From NCBI RefSeq assembly GCF_002094975.1, contig NZ_CP015283.1:248001-312000 (forward strand): a stretch of DNA of 64,000 bases, read 5' to 3'. Origin of the DNA: Streptococcus salivarius. Its GTDB lineage: Bacteria; Bacillota; Bacilli; Lactobacillales; Streptococcaceae. Shown piece after piece: positions 27,474 through 36,989 of the stretch. Position 1 is the stretch's first letter. Every line of letters starts with the position of its first letter. The notes below the pieces were generated by a model. It did no database searches. It saw only the letters and a program-made list of their open reading frames with translations, and had not been told where the DNA came from. The translations under genes were made by a program, and so were the position numbers.

Positions 27474-29375
27474 TTATTTAACTGCGATGAAGTCTGCACC
27501 TTCAGCAACTGATCCAGTTGCTACTGATGAAACATCTTCGAAGTCTGCAGTATTTGTAACGATTACCATAGTTGTATCGTCAAGTCCTGCACCTGTGATA
27601 ACTGAGCTATCGAAGGTAGCCAAGACATCACCTTTTTTAACACGTTGATTTGCTTGAACTTTAGCATCAAATCCTTTACCGTCAAGTGAGACAGTGTCGA
27701 TACCGATGTGGATAAGCACTTCAGCACCTTTATCAGATTTAAGACCGTAAGCGTGACCTGTTGGGAAGGCGATTTGCACTTCACCATCAAATGGTGCGAC
27801 TACTTGGTTTCCTGAAGGTTTAATAGCGGCACCTTTACCCATAGCTCCTGATGAGAAGACTGGGTCATTAACATTTTCCAAAGCTACAACTTCACCTTTA
27901 AGTGGTGCAGCGATTGTTTCGGCTTGCAATGCAACTGGAGCTGATTCTGCAGATGCAATATCTTCAGCAACAACTTCTTTTTGAGCTTCAACTTCTTCCT
28001 CTTTGTAACCGAAGATCCAAGTAAGAGCAAAACCAAGAGCAAGTGTTACAAGTACCATGATCACATACTTAAGCACTTGACCGTTAAGGTAAAGAAGAGT
28101 ACCAGGAACGATTGTTACACCAAATCCTGTACCAGCGAGGTTAAGGATTGAGGCCAACCAACCACCAGCAGCACCAGCGATAAGACCCATGATAAATGGT
28201 TTACCGAAACGAAGGTTAACCCCGAAGATAGCTGGTTCAGTGATACCAAGTACCGCTGAAAGAGTTGCAGGGAAAGCAAGTGCTTTCAATTTAGCATCTT
28301 TAGTTTTAACACCCACTGCAAGTGTCGCACCAGCTTGGGCAGTCATAGCAGCTGTGATGATAGCGTTAAGTGGGTCTTTACCAGTATTAGCAATGAGGTT
28401 AGCTTCAAGCAAGTTAAAGACGTGGTGAACCCCTGTAACGACGATAACTTGGTGAACTCCACCAAGAACAAGACCAGCAAGACCAAATGGCAAGTTAAGA
28501 ATCCATTCTGTAGCAGCAAGAACATAGCTTTCAACAGTATGGAAGACAGGACCAATGATAAAGAGGGCCAAAGCTGACATTACTGCGAAGACGATAAGTG
28601 GACGCAAGAGAAGGTCAAGAACGTCTGGAACCCATTTACGAACCCATTGCTCGAACTTAGCACCAAGCAAACCTACGAAGAAGGCTGGAAGCACTGAGTT
28701 TTGGTAACCTACTACTGGAATAAAATCAAAGAAGTAAATTGGTTTAGCAGCACCTGATGCAACATCCCAAGCGTTAGGAAGGGCGTTGTTAACCATCATC
28801 AAACCAAGAACCAAACCAAGAAGTGGTGAACCACCAAATACGTTAAAGGCTGACCAACAAATCAAGGCTGGGAAGAAGGCGAAGGCTGTATCTGTCAATA
28901 CAACTGTGTAAGTATAGAAATCAGTAGCAGCAAAAGCTTTTGATGTTGTACCGAACAAACCAAGAACTGTATCGTTATTGATTGCTCCACGGATACCCAT
29001 GAAAAGACCAGTCGCTACGATTGCTGGAAGCAATGGAACGAAAACGTCACCGAATGAACGGATAGCACGTTGGAACCAGTTACCTTGTTTAGCAGCTTCT
29101 GCTTTTTGTTCGTCTTTAGATGCTGTTGGAAGACCTTGAGCAACGACTTCGTCGTAAATCTTGTTAACAGTACCTGTACCAAAAATCATTTGGTATTGAC
29201 CTGAGTTAAAGAAAGCACCTTGAACTTTTTCAATGTTCTCAGCCTTTTCTTTATTGATTTTGTTTTCATCTTTGACCATCACACGTAGACGAGTCGCACA
29301 GTGAGCAACACTGTTGACGTTTTCACGTCCACCGAGGGCATCGATGACTTCTTTTGCAATTTGTTTGTTATCCAT
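27474..29375 (-). CDS. scrA: Sucrose PTS enzyme IIBCA
   Basis: A 633-residue three-domain permease that imports sucrose as sucrose 6-phosphate. IIB (1-90) has the phosphorylated cysteine in VAHCATRLRV; IIC (about 110-455) has about ten membrane segments; IIA (about 495-633) has the phosphohistidine in VLIHIGIDTVSLDG. I chose ATG 29375, 10 nt from AAGGAG, over the TTG two codons earlier. It is divergent from scrB and shares its regulatory region. Confidence 0.96.
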   Translation of the reverse strand: MDNKQIAKEVIDALGGRENVNSVAHCATRLRVMVKDENKINKEKAENIEKVQGAFFNSGQYQMIFGTGTVNKIYDEVVAQGLPTASKDEQKAEAAKQGNWFQRAIRSFGDVFVPLLPAIVATGLFMGIRGAINNDTVLGLFGTTSKAFAATDFYTYTVVLTDTAFAFFPALICWSAFNVFGGSPLLGLVLGLMMVNNALPNAWDVASGAAKPIYFFDFIPVVGYQNSVLPAFFVGLLGAKFEQWVRKWVPDVLDLLLRPLIVFAVMSALALFIIGPVFHTVESYVLAATEWILNLPFGLAGLVLGGVHQVIVVTGVHHVFNLLEANLIANTGKDPLNAIITAAMTAQAGATLAVGVKTKDAKLKALAFPATLSAVLGITEPAIFGVNLRFGKPFIMGLIAGAAGGWLASILNLAGTGFGVTIVPGTLLYLNGQVLKYVIMVLVTLALGFALTWIFGYKEEEVEAQKEVVAEDIASAESAPVALQAETIAAPLKGEVVALENVNDPVFSSGAMGKGAAIKPSGNQVVAPFDGEVQIAFPTGHAYGLKSDKGAEVLIHIGIDTVSLDGKGFDAKVQANQRVKKGDVLATFDSSVITGAGLDDTTMVIVTNTADFEDVSSVATGSVAEGADFIAVK

Positions 29376-29400
29376 TTGCAAAATTCTCCTTAATAAAATT

Positions 29401-29537
29401 TGGTATGAAAGCGTTTAGCTTTTCTTTACGATAACTATTTTAGCATCTTTCTGCCATATGTCAACCGTTTAGCATATTTTTTTATTTTTTGTTATAAATC
29501 GTTGATTTTTATAGGTAAAACGTTTACTATATTATTA
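29401..29537. promoter_or_regulatory. scrA-scrB divergent control region with LacI-type operators
   Basis: Three similar operator sequences occur: AAGCGTTTAGC (29409-29419), AACCGTTTAGC (29463-29473) and AAAACGTTTAC (29517-29527), the last directly before TATATT of the scrB promoter. They fit LacI-family half-sites centred on CG and are the likely ScrR sites. The first (TGAAAGCGTTTAGC) is also one base off a cre consensus. Confidence 0.7.
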
Positions 29538-29563
29538 ACAAATAGATTAGGAGATTACTAAAT

Positions 29564-31006
29564 ATGAATCTACCAACAGAAGTTCGTTACCGTCCATACG
29601 CAGATTGGACAGACGAAGAAAAAACAAAGATTAGAGAAAATGTCGCTAAATCACCTTGGCGTGCAAGTTACCATATCGAACCAGAAACAGGGCTTCTTAA
29701 TGATCCAAACGGTTTTTCTTACTTTAATGGTAAGTTCCAACTTTTCTACCAAAGTTGGCCATTTGGAGCTGCTCATGGTTTGAAACAATGGGTGCATACT
29801 GAAACTGAAGATTTGGTTCACTTTACAGAAACTGGTGTCAAACTCTTGCCAGACCATGAAAATGATAGCCACGGTGCCTACTCAGGTTCTGCTTATCAAA
29901 TCGGTGATAAACTCTTTATCTTCTATACTGGGAACGTTCGTGATGAAAACTGGATTCGTGACCCACGTCAAATCGGCGCTTGGATGGATAAAGACGGCAA
30001 AATCGAAAAATTCGACAAGGTTCTTATCAAACAACCTGCTGACGCTACTGGGCACTTCCGTGACCCTCAAATCTTCGATTACAAGGGACAATTCTACGCT
30101 ATCGTAGGTGCTCAAAACCACGATAAACAAGGTTATATCAAACTTTACAAGGCAGTAGACAATGATGTCGAAAACTGGGTTGAGGTTGGTAATCTTGACT
30201 TTGGTGGCACTGGGTCAGAGTACATGATTGAGTGTCCTAACCTTGTCTTTGTAGATGGCAAACCTGTTCTTCTTTATAGCCCACAAGGTCTCGATAAAGC
30301 TGAACTTGACTACGGTAACATCTACCCTAACACTTATAAGATTTTCCAAGATTTCGACACAGAAAAACCTGCCCTCGTTGATGGCACACCAATTATCAAC
30401 TTGGACTACGGATTTGAAGCATATGCAACTCAAGGCTTTAATACTCCAGATGGTCGTGCCCTTATTGTCAGCTGGATCGGTCTTCCAGATGTGGACTATC
30501 CAACTGACAAATACGACTACCAAGGGGCTATGAGCTTGGTTAAAGAATTGTCTATTAAAGATGGCAAACTCTACCAATATCCAGTCGAAGCCATTACAAG
30601 CTTACGTGCTAGCCAAGAAGATTTCTCTGAAAAAACGGCAACAACTAACACTTACGAGCTTGAACTTAACTTTGAAGCTAACACTCAAACAGAACTTGTC
30701 CTCTTCGCAGACCAAGAAGGAAATGGCTTGTCACTTACAGTTGATACTGAAAACGGAAAAGTTATCCTTGACCGTTCTAAAGCTGGTGAACAATATGCTA
30801 CTGACTTTGGCACAAGCCGTGAATGCGCTCTTGATGCCGGTCAAGCTGCAACAGCAAACATCTTTGTAGACAATTCAATCGTTGAAATTTTCTTCAACAA
30901 AGGTGAAAAAGTCTTCACTAGCCGCGTCTTCCCAAGTGCAGAACAAACTGGTATCAAAGTAACGTCAGGAAACGTTTCTGGACACTACTTCGACTTGAAA
31001 TACTAA
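29564..31006 (+). CDS. scrB: Sucrose-6-phosphate hydrolase
   Basis: A 480-residue GH32 enzyme splitting sucrose 6-phosphate into glucose 6-phosphate and fructose. Catalytic residues lie in LLNDPNGF (nucleophile Asp, near residue 47), FRDPQIF (near 165) and EYMIECPNL (acid/base Glu, near 223). A C-terminal beta-sandwich follows. Followed 8 nt later by scrR. Confidence 0.96.
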   Translation: MNLPTEVRYRPYADWTDEEKTKIRENVAKSPWRASYHIEPETGLLNDPNGFSYFNGKFQLFYQSWPFGAAHGLKQWVHTETEDLVHFTETGVKLLPDHENDSHGAYSGSAYQIGDKLFIFYTGNVRDENWIRDPRQIGAWMDKDGKIEKFDKVLIKQPADATGHFRDPQIFDYKGQFYAIVGAQNHDKQGYIKLYKAVDNDVENWVEVGNLDFGGTGSEYMIECPNLVFVDGKPVLLYSPQGLDKAELDYGNIYPNTYKIFQDFDTEKPALVDGTPIINLDYGFEAYATQGFNTPDGRALIVSWIGLPDVDYPTDKYDYQGAMSLVKELSIKDGKLYQYPVEAITSLRASQEDFSEKTATTNTYELELNFEANTQTELVLFADQEGNGLSLTVDTENGKVILDRSKAGEQYATDFGTSRECALDAGQAATANIFVDNSIVEIFFNKGEKVFTSRVFPSAEQTGIKVTSGNVSGHYFDLKY

Positions 31007-31014
31007 GGTGATTT

Positions 31015-31980
31015 ATGGTCGCAAAGCTTACTGACGTTGCCGAACTGGCTGGTGTGAGCCCAACCACAGTTTCTCGCGTCATAAACAAAAAGGGCTACCT
31101 CTCACAGAAGACCATTGACAAAGTTCACGCTGCTATGCAAGAACTCAACTATAAACCTAATAATTTAGCTCGAGGTCTTCAAGGAAAGTCGGCCAAACTC
31201 GTTGGCTTGATTTTCCCAAATATTTCCAATGTATTTTATGCCGAACTTATTGAACGTCTTGAGGATGAACTCTTTAAGCAAGGTTATAAAACCATTATTT
31301 GTAATAGTGAGCATGATCCTAACAAGGAGAGGGACTATTTGGAGATGCTCGCCGCCAACCAATGTGACGGCATCATCTCATCTAGTCACAATCTTGGTAT
31401 TGAGGATTATGAGAAGGTTGAAGCTCCCATCGTTGCCTTCGACCGTAATCTCGCCCCAAAGATTCCTATTGTTTCGTCTGACAACTTTGAAGGTGGCAAG
31501 TTAGCCGCAAGAGCTATGGTCAAGGCTGGCTGTCAACGCATTGTCATGATTACAGGCTATGATAATTCGGATTCTCCAACAGGACTTCGTCAACTAGGTT
31601 TTAATTATGAATTGGACAAGGAAGGTATTATTTGTCCTGTTCCAAACGATTTGTCTCTCATGCGACGAGAATTAGAAATCAAATCTATTATCTCTCGTGA
31701 AAAACCAGATGGCATCTTTGTTTCGGACGATTTAACAGCTATCTTGGTTATGAAGATAGCTAGACAATTGGGACTTTCTATCCCAGATGACCTAAAAATC
31801 ATCGGTTATGACGGTACCGCCTTTATCCGTCACTTCTACCCAGAGTTAGCAACTATCCAACAACCTTTGGATGAAATTGCTAAACTTTGTGTCGAAATTC
31901 TTCTCAAGAAAATTAAAGGCAAAACAGTTAATCGTGATTATGTACTTCCAGTGAGTCTGATTGCTGGTAGCAGTATATAA
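31015..31980 (+). CDS. scrR: Sucrose operon repressor, LacI family
   Basis: A 321-residue LacI-type repressor. Helix-turn-helix is TDVAELAGVSPTTVSRVINK at residues 6-25; a periplasmic-binding-like effector domain follows. In streptococci ScrR represses scrA and scrB until sucrose uptake or its product (fructose or sucrose 6-phosphate) relieves it. AAGGTGATTT precedes the ATG. Co-transcribed with scrB, ending in a strong terminator. Confidence 0.95.
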   Translation: MVAKLTDVAELAGVSPTTVSRVINKKGYLSQKTIDKVHAAMQELNYKPNNLARGLQGKSAKLVGLIFPNISNVFYAELIERLEDELFKQGYKTIICNSEHDPNKERDYLEMLAANQCDGIISSSHNLGIEDYEKVEAPIVAFDRNLAPKIPIVSSDNFEGGKLAARAMVKAGCQRIVMITGYDNSDSPTGLRQLGFNYELDKEGIICPVPNDLSLMRRELEIKSIISREKPDGIFVSDDLTAILVMKIARQLGLSIPDDLKIIGYDGTAFIRHFYPELATIQQPLDEIAKLCVEILLKKIKGKTVNRDYVLPVSLIAGSSI

Positions 31981-31982
31981 AT

Positions 31983-32016
31983 GAAAGTCGCAAGAAATCT
32001 CCGCTTGCGACTTTTT
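31983..32016 (+). terminator. scrBR terminator
   Basis: AAAGTCGCAAG / CTTGCGACTTTTTT, 11-bp stem. Confidence 0.85.
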
Positions 32017-32032
32017 TCTTGTTACATTTGTA

Positions 32033-32070
32033 GAAAAAAAGAAGTTGAAACAAGGCTCAACTTCTTTTGC
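32033..32070 (-). terminator. nusB operon terminator
   Basis: Minus strand AAAAGAAGTTGAG .. TCAACTTCTTTTTTT, directly after the nusB stop. Confidence 0.8.
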
Positions 32071-32505
32071 TTATGCTTCATCTGTCACAAACTGACTAAG
32101 TACACCATTAATGAACTTAGCAGATGTTTCATCAGAATATTTTTTAGCGATTTCAATGATTTCGTTAATAGCTACACGTCCTGGTGTTTCTTCAAATGAC
32201 GTGATTTCATAAAGTCCCAAACGAAGGAGAGTACGATCTGTCACAATCAAACGTGAGAGGCTCCAACTCTCTTTCAACTTTTCTTCAATTTGACTATCAA
32301 GTTGGGCCAACTCTTCACGGACACCTGTTACCAGGCTAAGGAGAAAGGCTGATACATCAACTTCAGTTTCTTCGTCAATTGGCTTGTCATAAGTGTAAGC
32401 GAAAAGTGCTTGTTCCAGAGCTTCTCCACCAAATTCAAGGGCAAAAAGCGTTTGAAAAGCACGCTCACGAAGGTCACGACGTGAATCTTTAAAGATATTA
32501 GTCAT
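32071..32505 (-). CDS. nusB: Transcription antitermination factor NusB
   Basis: A 144-residue NusB, which binds boxA RNA with NusE in rRNA transcription complexes. Typical motifs: [18 protein letters not shown] at the start and [28 protein letters not shown] at the end. Its ATG overlaps the end of the asp23-like gene by 8 nt. Order efp-asp23-nusB is conserved in streptococci. Confidence 0.96.
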   Translation of the reverse strand: MTNIFKDSRRDLRERAFQTLFALEFGGEALEQALFAYTYDKPIDEETEVDVSAFLLSLVTGVREELAQLDSQIEEKLKESWSLSRLIVTDRTLLRLGLYEITSFEETPGRVAINEIIEIAKKYSDETSAKFINGVLSQFVTDEA

Positions 32506-32887
32506 TCAAAAAATCCTCGTTAAACAATTCAGCCAAGTCTGGTTTTTGTGACTTTTCAGTAACAATAGATTCAACGTGAACATTGACTTCTGAAATTGCC
32601 ACTTCTGCCATATCATAGACAGCTGCTTTAACAGCCTTTTGAATTTCAATTGAAACCGCTGGTACGTTAACCCCATACTGAAGTGAGACGTAGATATCAG
32701 CATTTACAGTACCATCTTCTTCTGTTCGGAGGTAAACACCACGTCCCAAGCTTGTTTTGCTGAGACTATCCGTAACATTTTTATTTTGAAGGGCGTAAAC
32801 ACCTTCCACTTTAGTTGCAGCGATACCTGTAATCACTTCGAGCACGCGAGGGGCAATTACAATTTCACCGATATTTTCTGTAGTCAT
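32498..32887 (-). CDS. Asp23/Gls24-family envelope stress protein
   Basis: A 129-residue Asp23-type protein from ATG 32887, chosen for AAAGGAA 8 nt upstream; 14 extra codons from 32929 lack support. Motifs [28 protein letters not shown] and [16 protein letters not shown] are typical (the second reads [18 protein letters not shown]). Family members are abundant alkaline-shock proteins, often membrane-associated via AmaP. Confidence 0.9.
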   Translation of the reverse strand: MTTENIGEIVIAPRVLEVITGIAATKVEGVYALQNKNVTDSLSKTSLGRGVYLRTEEDGTVNADIYVSLQYGVNVPAVSIEIQKAVKAAVYDMAEVAISEVNVHVESIVTEKSQKPDLAELFNEDFLND

Positions 32888-32924
32888 CGCATGTTTCCTT
32901 TCCGTTAGTTTGGAAAATAAAGCC

Positions 32925-32944
32925 TTCAAACCAGTGGTTTGAAA
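32925..32944 (-). terminator. Hairpin between efp and asp23-like gene
   Basis: Perfect 9-bp stem TTCAAACCA/TGGTTTGAA. On the minus strand followed by GGCTTTATTTT: a partial terminator that may tune downstream expression. Confidence 0.5.
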
Positions 32945-32957
32945 GACTTAGTTGGGC

Positions 32958-33518
32958 TTAGGCACGTGATACGTAAGTACCTTCAGCTGTGTTGATAACC
33001 AATTTTTGACCAGCTTCGATAAAGTCTGGAACGTTAACCACAAGACCAGTTTCAAGTGTTGCAGGTTTACCTGAACCTGTAACTGTTGCACCTTTGATAG
33101 ATGGTTGTGTTTCAGTAACAGTCAATTCAACAGTTGTTGGAACTTGAACACCAATAACTTCTGTTCCGTAGAATTGGATTTTTACGTCTGAGTTTTCAAG
33201 GATAAATTTCAATTCTTCTTGAACGTTGGCTACTGGGATTTCATATTGGTCATATGTTTCAGTGTTCATGAAGTATGCAGTATCATCCATTTGGTACAAG
33301 TATTGTGCTGGTACTGTTTCGATGATTGCTTGTTCAAATTTTTCTTCTGGACGATAGCTAGTATCAAAAGTTGAACCTGAGCGAACATCACGCAATTTCA
33401 TACGCATGATTGTGTTACCTTTACCAGGTTTGTGGTGGCTAGCTTCAAGAACTTTGATCAATTTGCCATCGTTAGTTACGAAAGTCATACCCGCACGGAG
33501 TTTACTTGCTTCAATCAT
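32958..33518 (-). CDS. efp: Translation elongation factor P
   Basis: A 186-residue EF-P that relieves ribosome stalling at polyproline. Three beta domains; the loop lysine that is modified in many bacteria lies in HHKPGKGN near residue 32. Signature near the C-terminus is [12 protein letters not shown]. Full length. Confidence 0.97.
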   Translation of the reverse strand: MIEASKLRAGMTFVTNDGKLIKVLEASHHKPGKGNTIMRMKLRDVRSGSTFDTSYRPEEKFEQAIIETVPAQYLYQMDDTAYFMNTETYDQYEIPVANVQEELKFILENSDVKIQFYGTEVIGVQVPTTVELTVTETQPSIKGATVTGSGKPATLETGLVVNVPDFIEAGQKLVINTAEGTYVSRA

Positions 33519-33633
33519 TATTAAATACCTCTTTGTAAAAAATTATTATCAGTTTATTTTACCATAAATGATAGCATGGCTCAAATGTTTTATAGATTCA
33601 AGCCCAATCCTCAGGCTTTTTTCAAAGAACAAG

Positions 33634-34089
33634 CTAGTCATCCATTCCTAAGTGAACCTCTGGAACATCATGTTGCAAATAAGAAACGCCTTTTTGTTCC
33701 ATCAATTCAATCGCAAAGGGATGGGGCCTATAATTGGCCTTGTATGTAATCTTAACAATACCAGCTTGCAAGAGAGCTTTGGTGCAGTTGATACAAGGAA
33801 AATGAGTCACATAAATCTCTGTATTTTTGGTAGAAATCCCCTCTTTGGCACATTGAATAAGGGCATTCATCTCTGCGTGTACCGTACGAATACAATGACC
33901 ATCTTCCATATAGTGGCCTACTTCGTTACAGTTATCAGTCTCAGAAACTCCGCCATTATAACCTGTAGCGATAATACGCTTGTCCTTAACTAAAACAGCT
34001 CCAACAAAGGCACGGTCACACGTAGAACGCTTAGAAATCAGCTCTGCATTAGCCATAAAATAATCTTGCCAAGATAAACGGTTTGGCAT
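33634..34089 (-). CDS. comEB: dCMP deaminase / ComEB-type
   Basis: A 151-residue zinc cytidine/deoxycytidylate deaminase. Zinc and catalytic motif is [12 protein letters not shown] and the second zinc motif is [14 protein letters not shown] 34089 has GGAGG 9 nt upstream; the earlier in-frame start is a TTG inside that ribosome site. It makes dUMP for dTTP synthesis. Located 18 nt after the aminopeptidase gene, same strand. Confidence 0.93.
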   Translation of the reverse strand: MPNRLSWQDYFMANAELISKRSTCDRAFVGAVLVKDKRIIATGYNGGVSETDNCNEVGHYMEDGHCIRTVHAEMNALIQCAKEGISTKNTEIYVTHFPCINCTKALLQAGIVKITYKANYRPHPFAIELMEQKGVSYLQHDVPEVHLGMDD

Positions 34090-34107
34090 AAAGTATTCCT
34101 CCAAATC

Positions 34108-35169
34108 TTAGAGAACAATCAATTCCTTAGGCGCAAGGGTAATCAATTCACAACCATTTTCTGTGATAATGATGTCATCTTCGATACGAACACCGTATTT
34201 ATCAGCCAAATAAACACCTGGCTCGTCCGTCAAGACCATACCAGCTTCGATAGTCTCATCAGAGTTACCAAAGTAAGGAATCTCGTGAATGTCAAGACCG
34301 ATACCATGTCCAATACCATGTGTAAAGTAGTCACCGTACCCCGCTTCGACAATAACATCACGCGCAACCTTATCATAGTCACGACGTGTCATACCAGCCT
34401 TAGCTGCGTCAATCAAGGCCTGGTTAGAACGTAGAACGATATCATAAATTTCACGCTCCTCATCAGTGGTGTCACCAATATGGATAGTACGAGTCATATC
34501 GCTAACGTAGTGGTTGTAGTAGCAACCAAAGTCCATCGTTAAGGTTTCACCAGATTGGATAACCTTTTCTGAAGCAACCCCATGAGGCATAGCAGAACGG
34601 TAACCTGAAGCAATGATAGACTCAAAGGAAACCCCTGAAGCTCCGTACTCACGCATACGGAAATCTAGGAAGTTTGCCACTTGTAGTTCTGTTGTTTGAC
34701 CTGGTTTAATAAAATCAAGTACATCTGTAAAGGCACGGTCTGAGATAGAACAAGCCTTACGGATAGTTGCCAATTCTTTTTCATCCTTAATCATACGCAA
34801 CTCTTCCATGAAGTTGCTTTGTGGTGATAAAGTGTAGCCTTCAAAGATCGCTTGAAGACCTTGATAGTAAGCAAATGATACCTGATTATCAAATCCGATT
34901 GTTTCCAGTTTATCAGCCTCGATAATTTTAACAATATCCTTAAGTGGGTCCTTACTTTCGATAATATCAAAGCCATGCACGGATTGTTTGGCAATGAGGG
35001 TATAACGTGAATCGGTTAAGAAGAGGCGACGATTCTTAGTGATGAAGACAGTCGCATTTGTCCCCCAGAAATCTGTCAAATAATAAATATTGTTTTGTCC
35101 TGTCACCAACAAGGCATCAAGGCCTGATTGGGCAAGTTTGGCATCAAATCGTTCAAGTCTACGTTGCAT
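34108..35169 (-). CDS. pepP: Xaa-Pro aminopeptidase
   Basis: A 353-residue M24 metallopeptidase removing N-terminal residues before proline. The metal site is complete: DFGCYYNHYVSDMTRT (two Asp), HGIGHGIGLDIHE (His), DEPGVYL and the final GVRIEDDIIITE. N-terminal creatinase domain present. Gene order pepP-comEB-efp is typical of streptococci. Confidence 0.93.
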   Translation of the reverse strand: MQRRLERFDAKLAQSGLDALLVTGQNNIYYLTDFWGTNATVFITKNRRLFLTDSRYTLIAKQSVHGFDIIESKDPLKDIVKIIEADKLETIGFDNQVSFAYYQGLQAIFEGYTLSPQSNFMEELRMIKDEKELATIRKACSISDRAFTDVLDFIKPGQTTELQVANFLDFRMREYGASGVSFESIIASGYRSAMPHGVASEKVIQSGETLTMDFGCYYNHYVSDMTRTIHIGDTTDEEREIYDIVLRSNQALIDAAKAGMTRRDYDKVARDVIVEAGYGDYFTHGIGHGIGLDIHEIPYFGNSDETIEAGMVLTDEPGVYLADKYGVRIEDDIIITENGCELITLAPKELIVL

Positions 35170-35301
35170 TATGAATTACTCCTTTGGTATTTTAGGTTAA
35201 TTATACCAAATTTTCAGATTTTAAAGGATTAAATTGACATTTTAGCTTGTTTTTTTGAGGTCATAAAGAAAAAGCCAGATCAAACTCTGACTTTATTAGC
35301 A

Positions 35302-35583
35302 TTACACAAAGGCTCGCTTTTCGTAGATAGTTGGCATAAAAAGGAGCAAAACCAAAGTCCAAACAAACAAAACAAAGGCTTCGCGAAGATTAAAGAACTC
35401 TTGACCACTAGTAAAGACTGCTCGCATAAAACTAAATGGTACATAAGTCATCAGCTTAGTCATGGTATCCCCTAAACTAGCCAAATAGAGCGTGAAGAAA
35501 GTCATTCCTGTTACTCCAAAATAAGCCGTTACAAAGGCCGTTAAGGTATTCTTCACAAACAAGACAAGCAAAGATGGAATCAT
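35302..35583 (-). pseudogene. Membrane protein remnant, probably ABC-2 permease tail
   Basis: 93 residues, almost all hydrophobic, with three predicted membrane helices and an amphipathic middle (DTMTKLMTYVPFSFMR). No usable ribosome site precedes the ATG, and an in-frame stop lies six codons upstream. The size and pattern fit the C-terminal half of an ABC-2 permease. It lies downstream of the thioredoxin-like bacteriocin accessory gene, so it may be a leftover of an export system. Confidence 0.5.
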
Positions 35584-35625
35584 ATTTGATAAATTCTTTT
35601 ATTCTCCAACTTAGAAAATAGTCTG

Positions 35626-36486
35626 TTAGATAAATTTCCCTAAAAGACTTATAAGCAGATCTGTTAGATTCCTAAAAACTTGCTTAATTTGAGACATTAG
35701 GCTAGTAACAGACCCTTCAGTATGATTAATTACATCCTTATCACTATCCTTGATAGTATCTTCAGAGGGAGATTCCGGTAAGGGTTTTTCCGCCCTCTCT
35801 ACTACTTCTGTTCCCTCTGGTGTCTCTGTTTTCTCAGTTTCTTCCTTGAAAACAGCCTGATAAATAGCTTGGGCATCTGGAGCACTGCCAAGATAGCCAG
35901 AAACCAATTGACCATTTTTGAGACGAATGACACTTGGAGTCCCTGGAATTCCTAGCTTATCAAATAGTATTTTACGAGACTCACGGTCCAGCTGATCCGA
36001 ATCTGTATTGTAATAAAGAAGCTGACCATCAATCAGGGTATTGAAATCCTTCAAAACTGGAGAATTTTGACGACAATAGTAGCAGGTTGGCCGCCCAACA
36101 TAAAGGATATGGTCTCCGCCATCTTCAGTCAACATATTTGTAACATCACTATAAGAGACTGGCTTCAGGTTTTCAAGATTCTTTTCATAAGCTTCAACCG
36201 AAACCTCTTCAGACCTCACTTCTGTCTCAGCCACTCCCGTCTGTGATGATTGAGGAAGCGAATTTTCCTTTGTCTCACTAATAGATTCAACTTTCTCAGC
36301 TATCTGTTGAGAAGCTGTTTCAGAAGAAACTTCCACATTCTCTACTTCACCACTCTCAACAGAATTATTGGATAATTCGACTGTAGATTCCTTAACATCT
36401 AACTCATCCGCTGCTCCACTAAGCACCGCTAACTGGCAAGTACCTAAAACAAAACTCGCCATCAAAATAAATTGTATTTTCTTCAT
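35626..36486 (-). CDS. Exported thioredoxin-like bacteriocin accessory protein
   Basis: A 286-residue exported protein. Residues 1-25 form a signal peptide; residues 30-95 are a Ser/Glu-rich linker. The thioredoxin-like domain (about 105-205) has the redox motif PTCYYCRQNS and cis-proline loop GIPGTPSVIRL. A Glu/Pro-rich region and a hydrophobic C-terminal helix follow (LTDLLISLLGKFI). It resembles bacteriocin transport accessory (Bta/PedC) proteins that assist disulphide formation. The ComR-type promoter at 36629-36673 lies upstream, with a 16-codon ORF in between. Confidence 0.82.
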   Translation of the reverse strand: MKKIQFILMASFVLGTCQLAVLSGAADELDVKESTVELSNNSVESGEVENVEVSSETASQQIAEKVESISETKENSLPQSSQTGVAETEVRSEEVSVEAYEKNLENLKPVSYSDVTNMLTEDGGDHILYVGRPTCYYCRQNSPVLKDFNTLIDGQLLYYNTDSDQLDRESRKILFDKLGIPGTPSVIRLKNGQLVSGYLGSAPDAQAIYQAVFKEETEKTETPEGTEVVERAEKPLPESPSEDTIKDSDKDVINHTEGSVTSLMSQIKQVFRNLTDLLISLLGKFI

Positions 36487-36518
36487 GTATTCTCCTTATT
36501 TGTTTACTGTGTTACATC

Positions 36519-36569
36519 TTACTTTTTACCAATTAACAAAAGCAATGGTACCATGACACTAATTACCAT
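36519..36569 (-). CDS. 16-residue hydrophobic peptide in ComR-type transcript
   Basis: AAAAGGAGAGGAAC precedes ATG 36569. The peptide is MVISVMVPLLLLIGKK: a hydrophobic core with a lysine end. It lies between the ComR-type promoter and the thioredoxin-like gene, so it is the first gene of that transcript. It could be a small bacteriocin, a leader peptide or a signal; the ribosome site supports translation. Confidence 0.5.
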   Translation of the reverse strand: MVISVMVPLLLLIGKK

Positions 36570-36628
36570 GTTCCTCTCCTTTTCTATTTAAATTAATACT
36601 TTAGCCACTAAGTCCAAGCTATGTCTTC

Positions 36629-36673
36629 ATTATAAGAGCTTAACGAAATAAAAAATAGTGACATAAATGTCAC
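36629..36673 (-). promoter_or_regulatory. ComR-type promoter 1
   Basis: Palindrome GTGACATAAATGTCAC (36658-36673), 23-bp gap with a T-tract, TATAAT (36629-36634). Core GACA-N4-TGTC is that of ComR boxes. Directs the 16-codon ORF and the thioredoxin-like gene. Confidence 0.75.
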
Positions 36674-36752
36674 CATTCTATAAGATTAAAGACAAAAAGA
36701 AAAGGCTAAGCAAATAAACTCAACCTAAGACTATAGTAATCAACATAGAAAA

Positions 36753-36953
36753 TCATTTCTCCTTATCCTTACCCGCTACCCTAAGCGCAAACAAAGAAAA
36801 AGCTAGCGAAAGTGTTGACCAGACGAGACAATGGTCAATAAAGGCAACGCCTTCGGTGAAACTTAGCGTAGCAGTTATGATCACAATAAATAGCCAGACA
36901 ATCACGATAACAATGCTTAAACTTCTAATAAGATTATTCTTCTGTTTATCCAT
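36753..36953 (-). CDS. Small two-span membrane protein, possible bacteriocin immunity
   Basis: A 66-residue protein from ATG 36953 (AAAGAGGAG just upstream; an ATG five codons earlier has no ribosome site). Two hydrophobic helices lie near residues 12-32 and 40-57, with basic ends. It follows the double-glycine peptide gene and shares its transcript, the position expected of an immunity protein. No family recognised with confidence. Confidence 0.6.
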   Translation of the reverse strand: MDKQKNNLIRSLSIVIVIVWLFIVIITATLSFTEGVAFIDHCLVWSTLSLAFSLFALRVAGKDKEK

Positions 36954-36989
36954 ACTCCTCTTTCCCATATCTGGTGCTCATGGTAACTT

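Noticed and set aside
33604..33629. Hairpin AAGCCCAATCCTCAGGCTTTTTT as comEB terminator
   Set aside because: The T-run is on the plus strand, where no gene ends; it is in the wrong direction for comEB.
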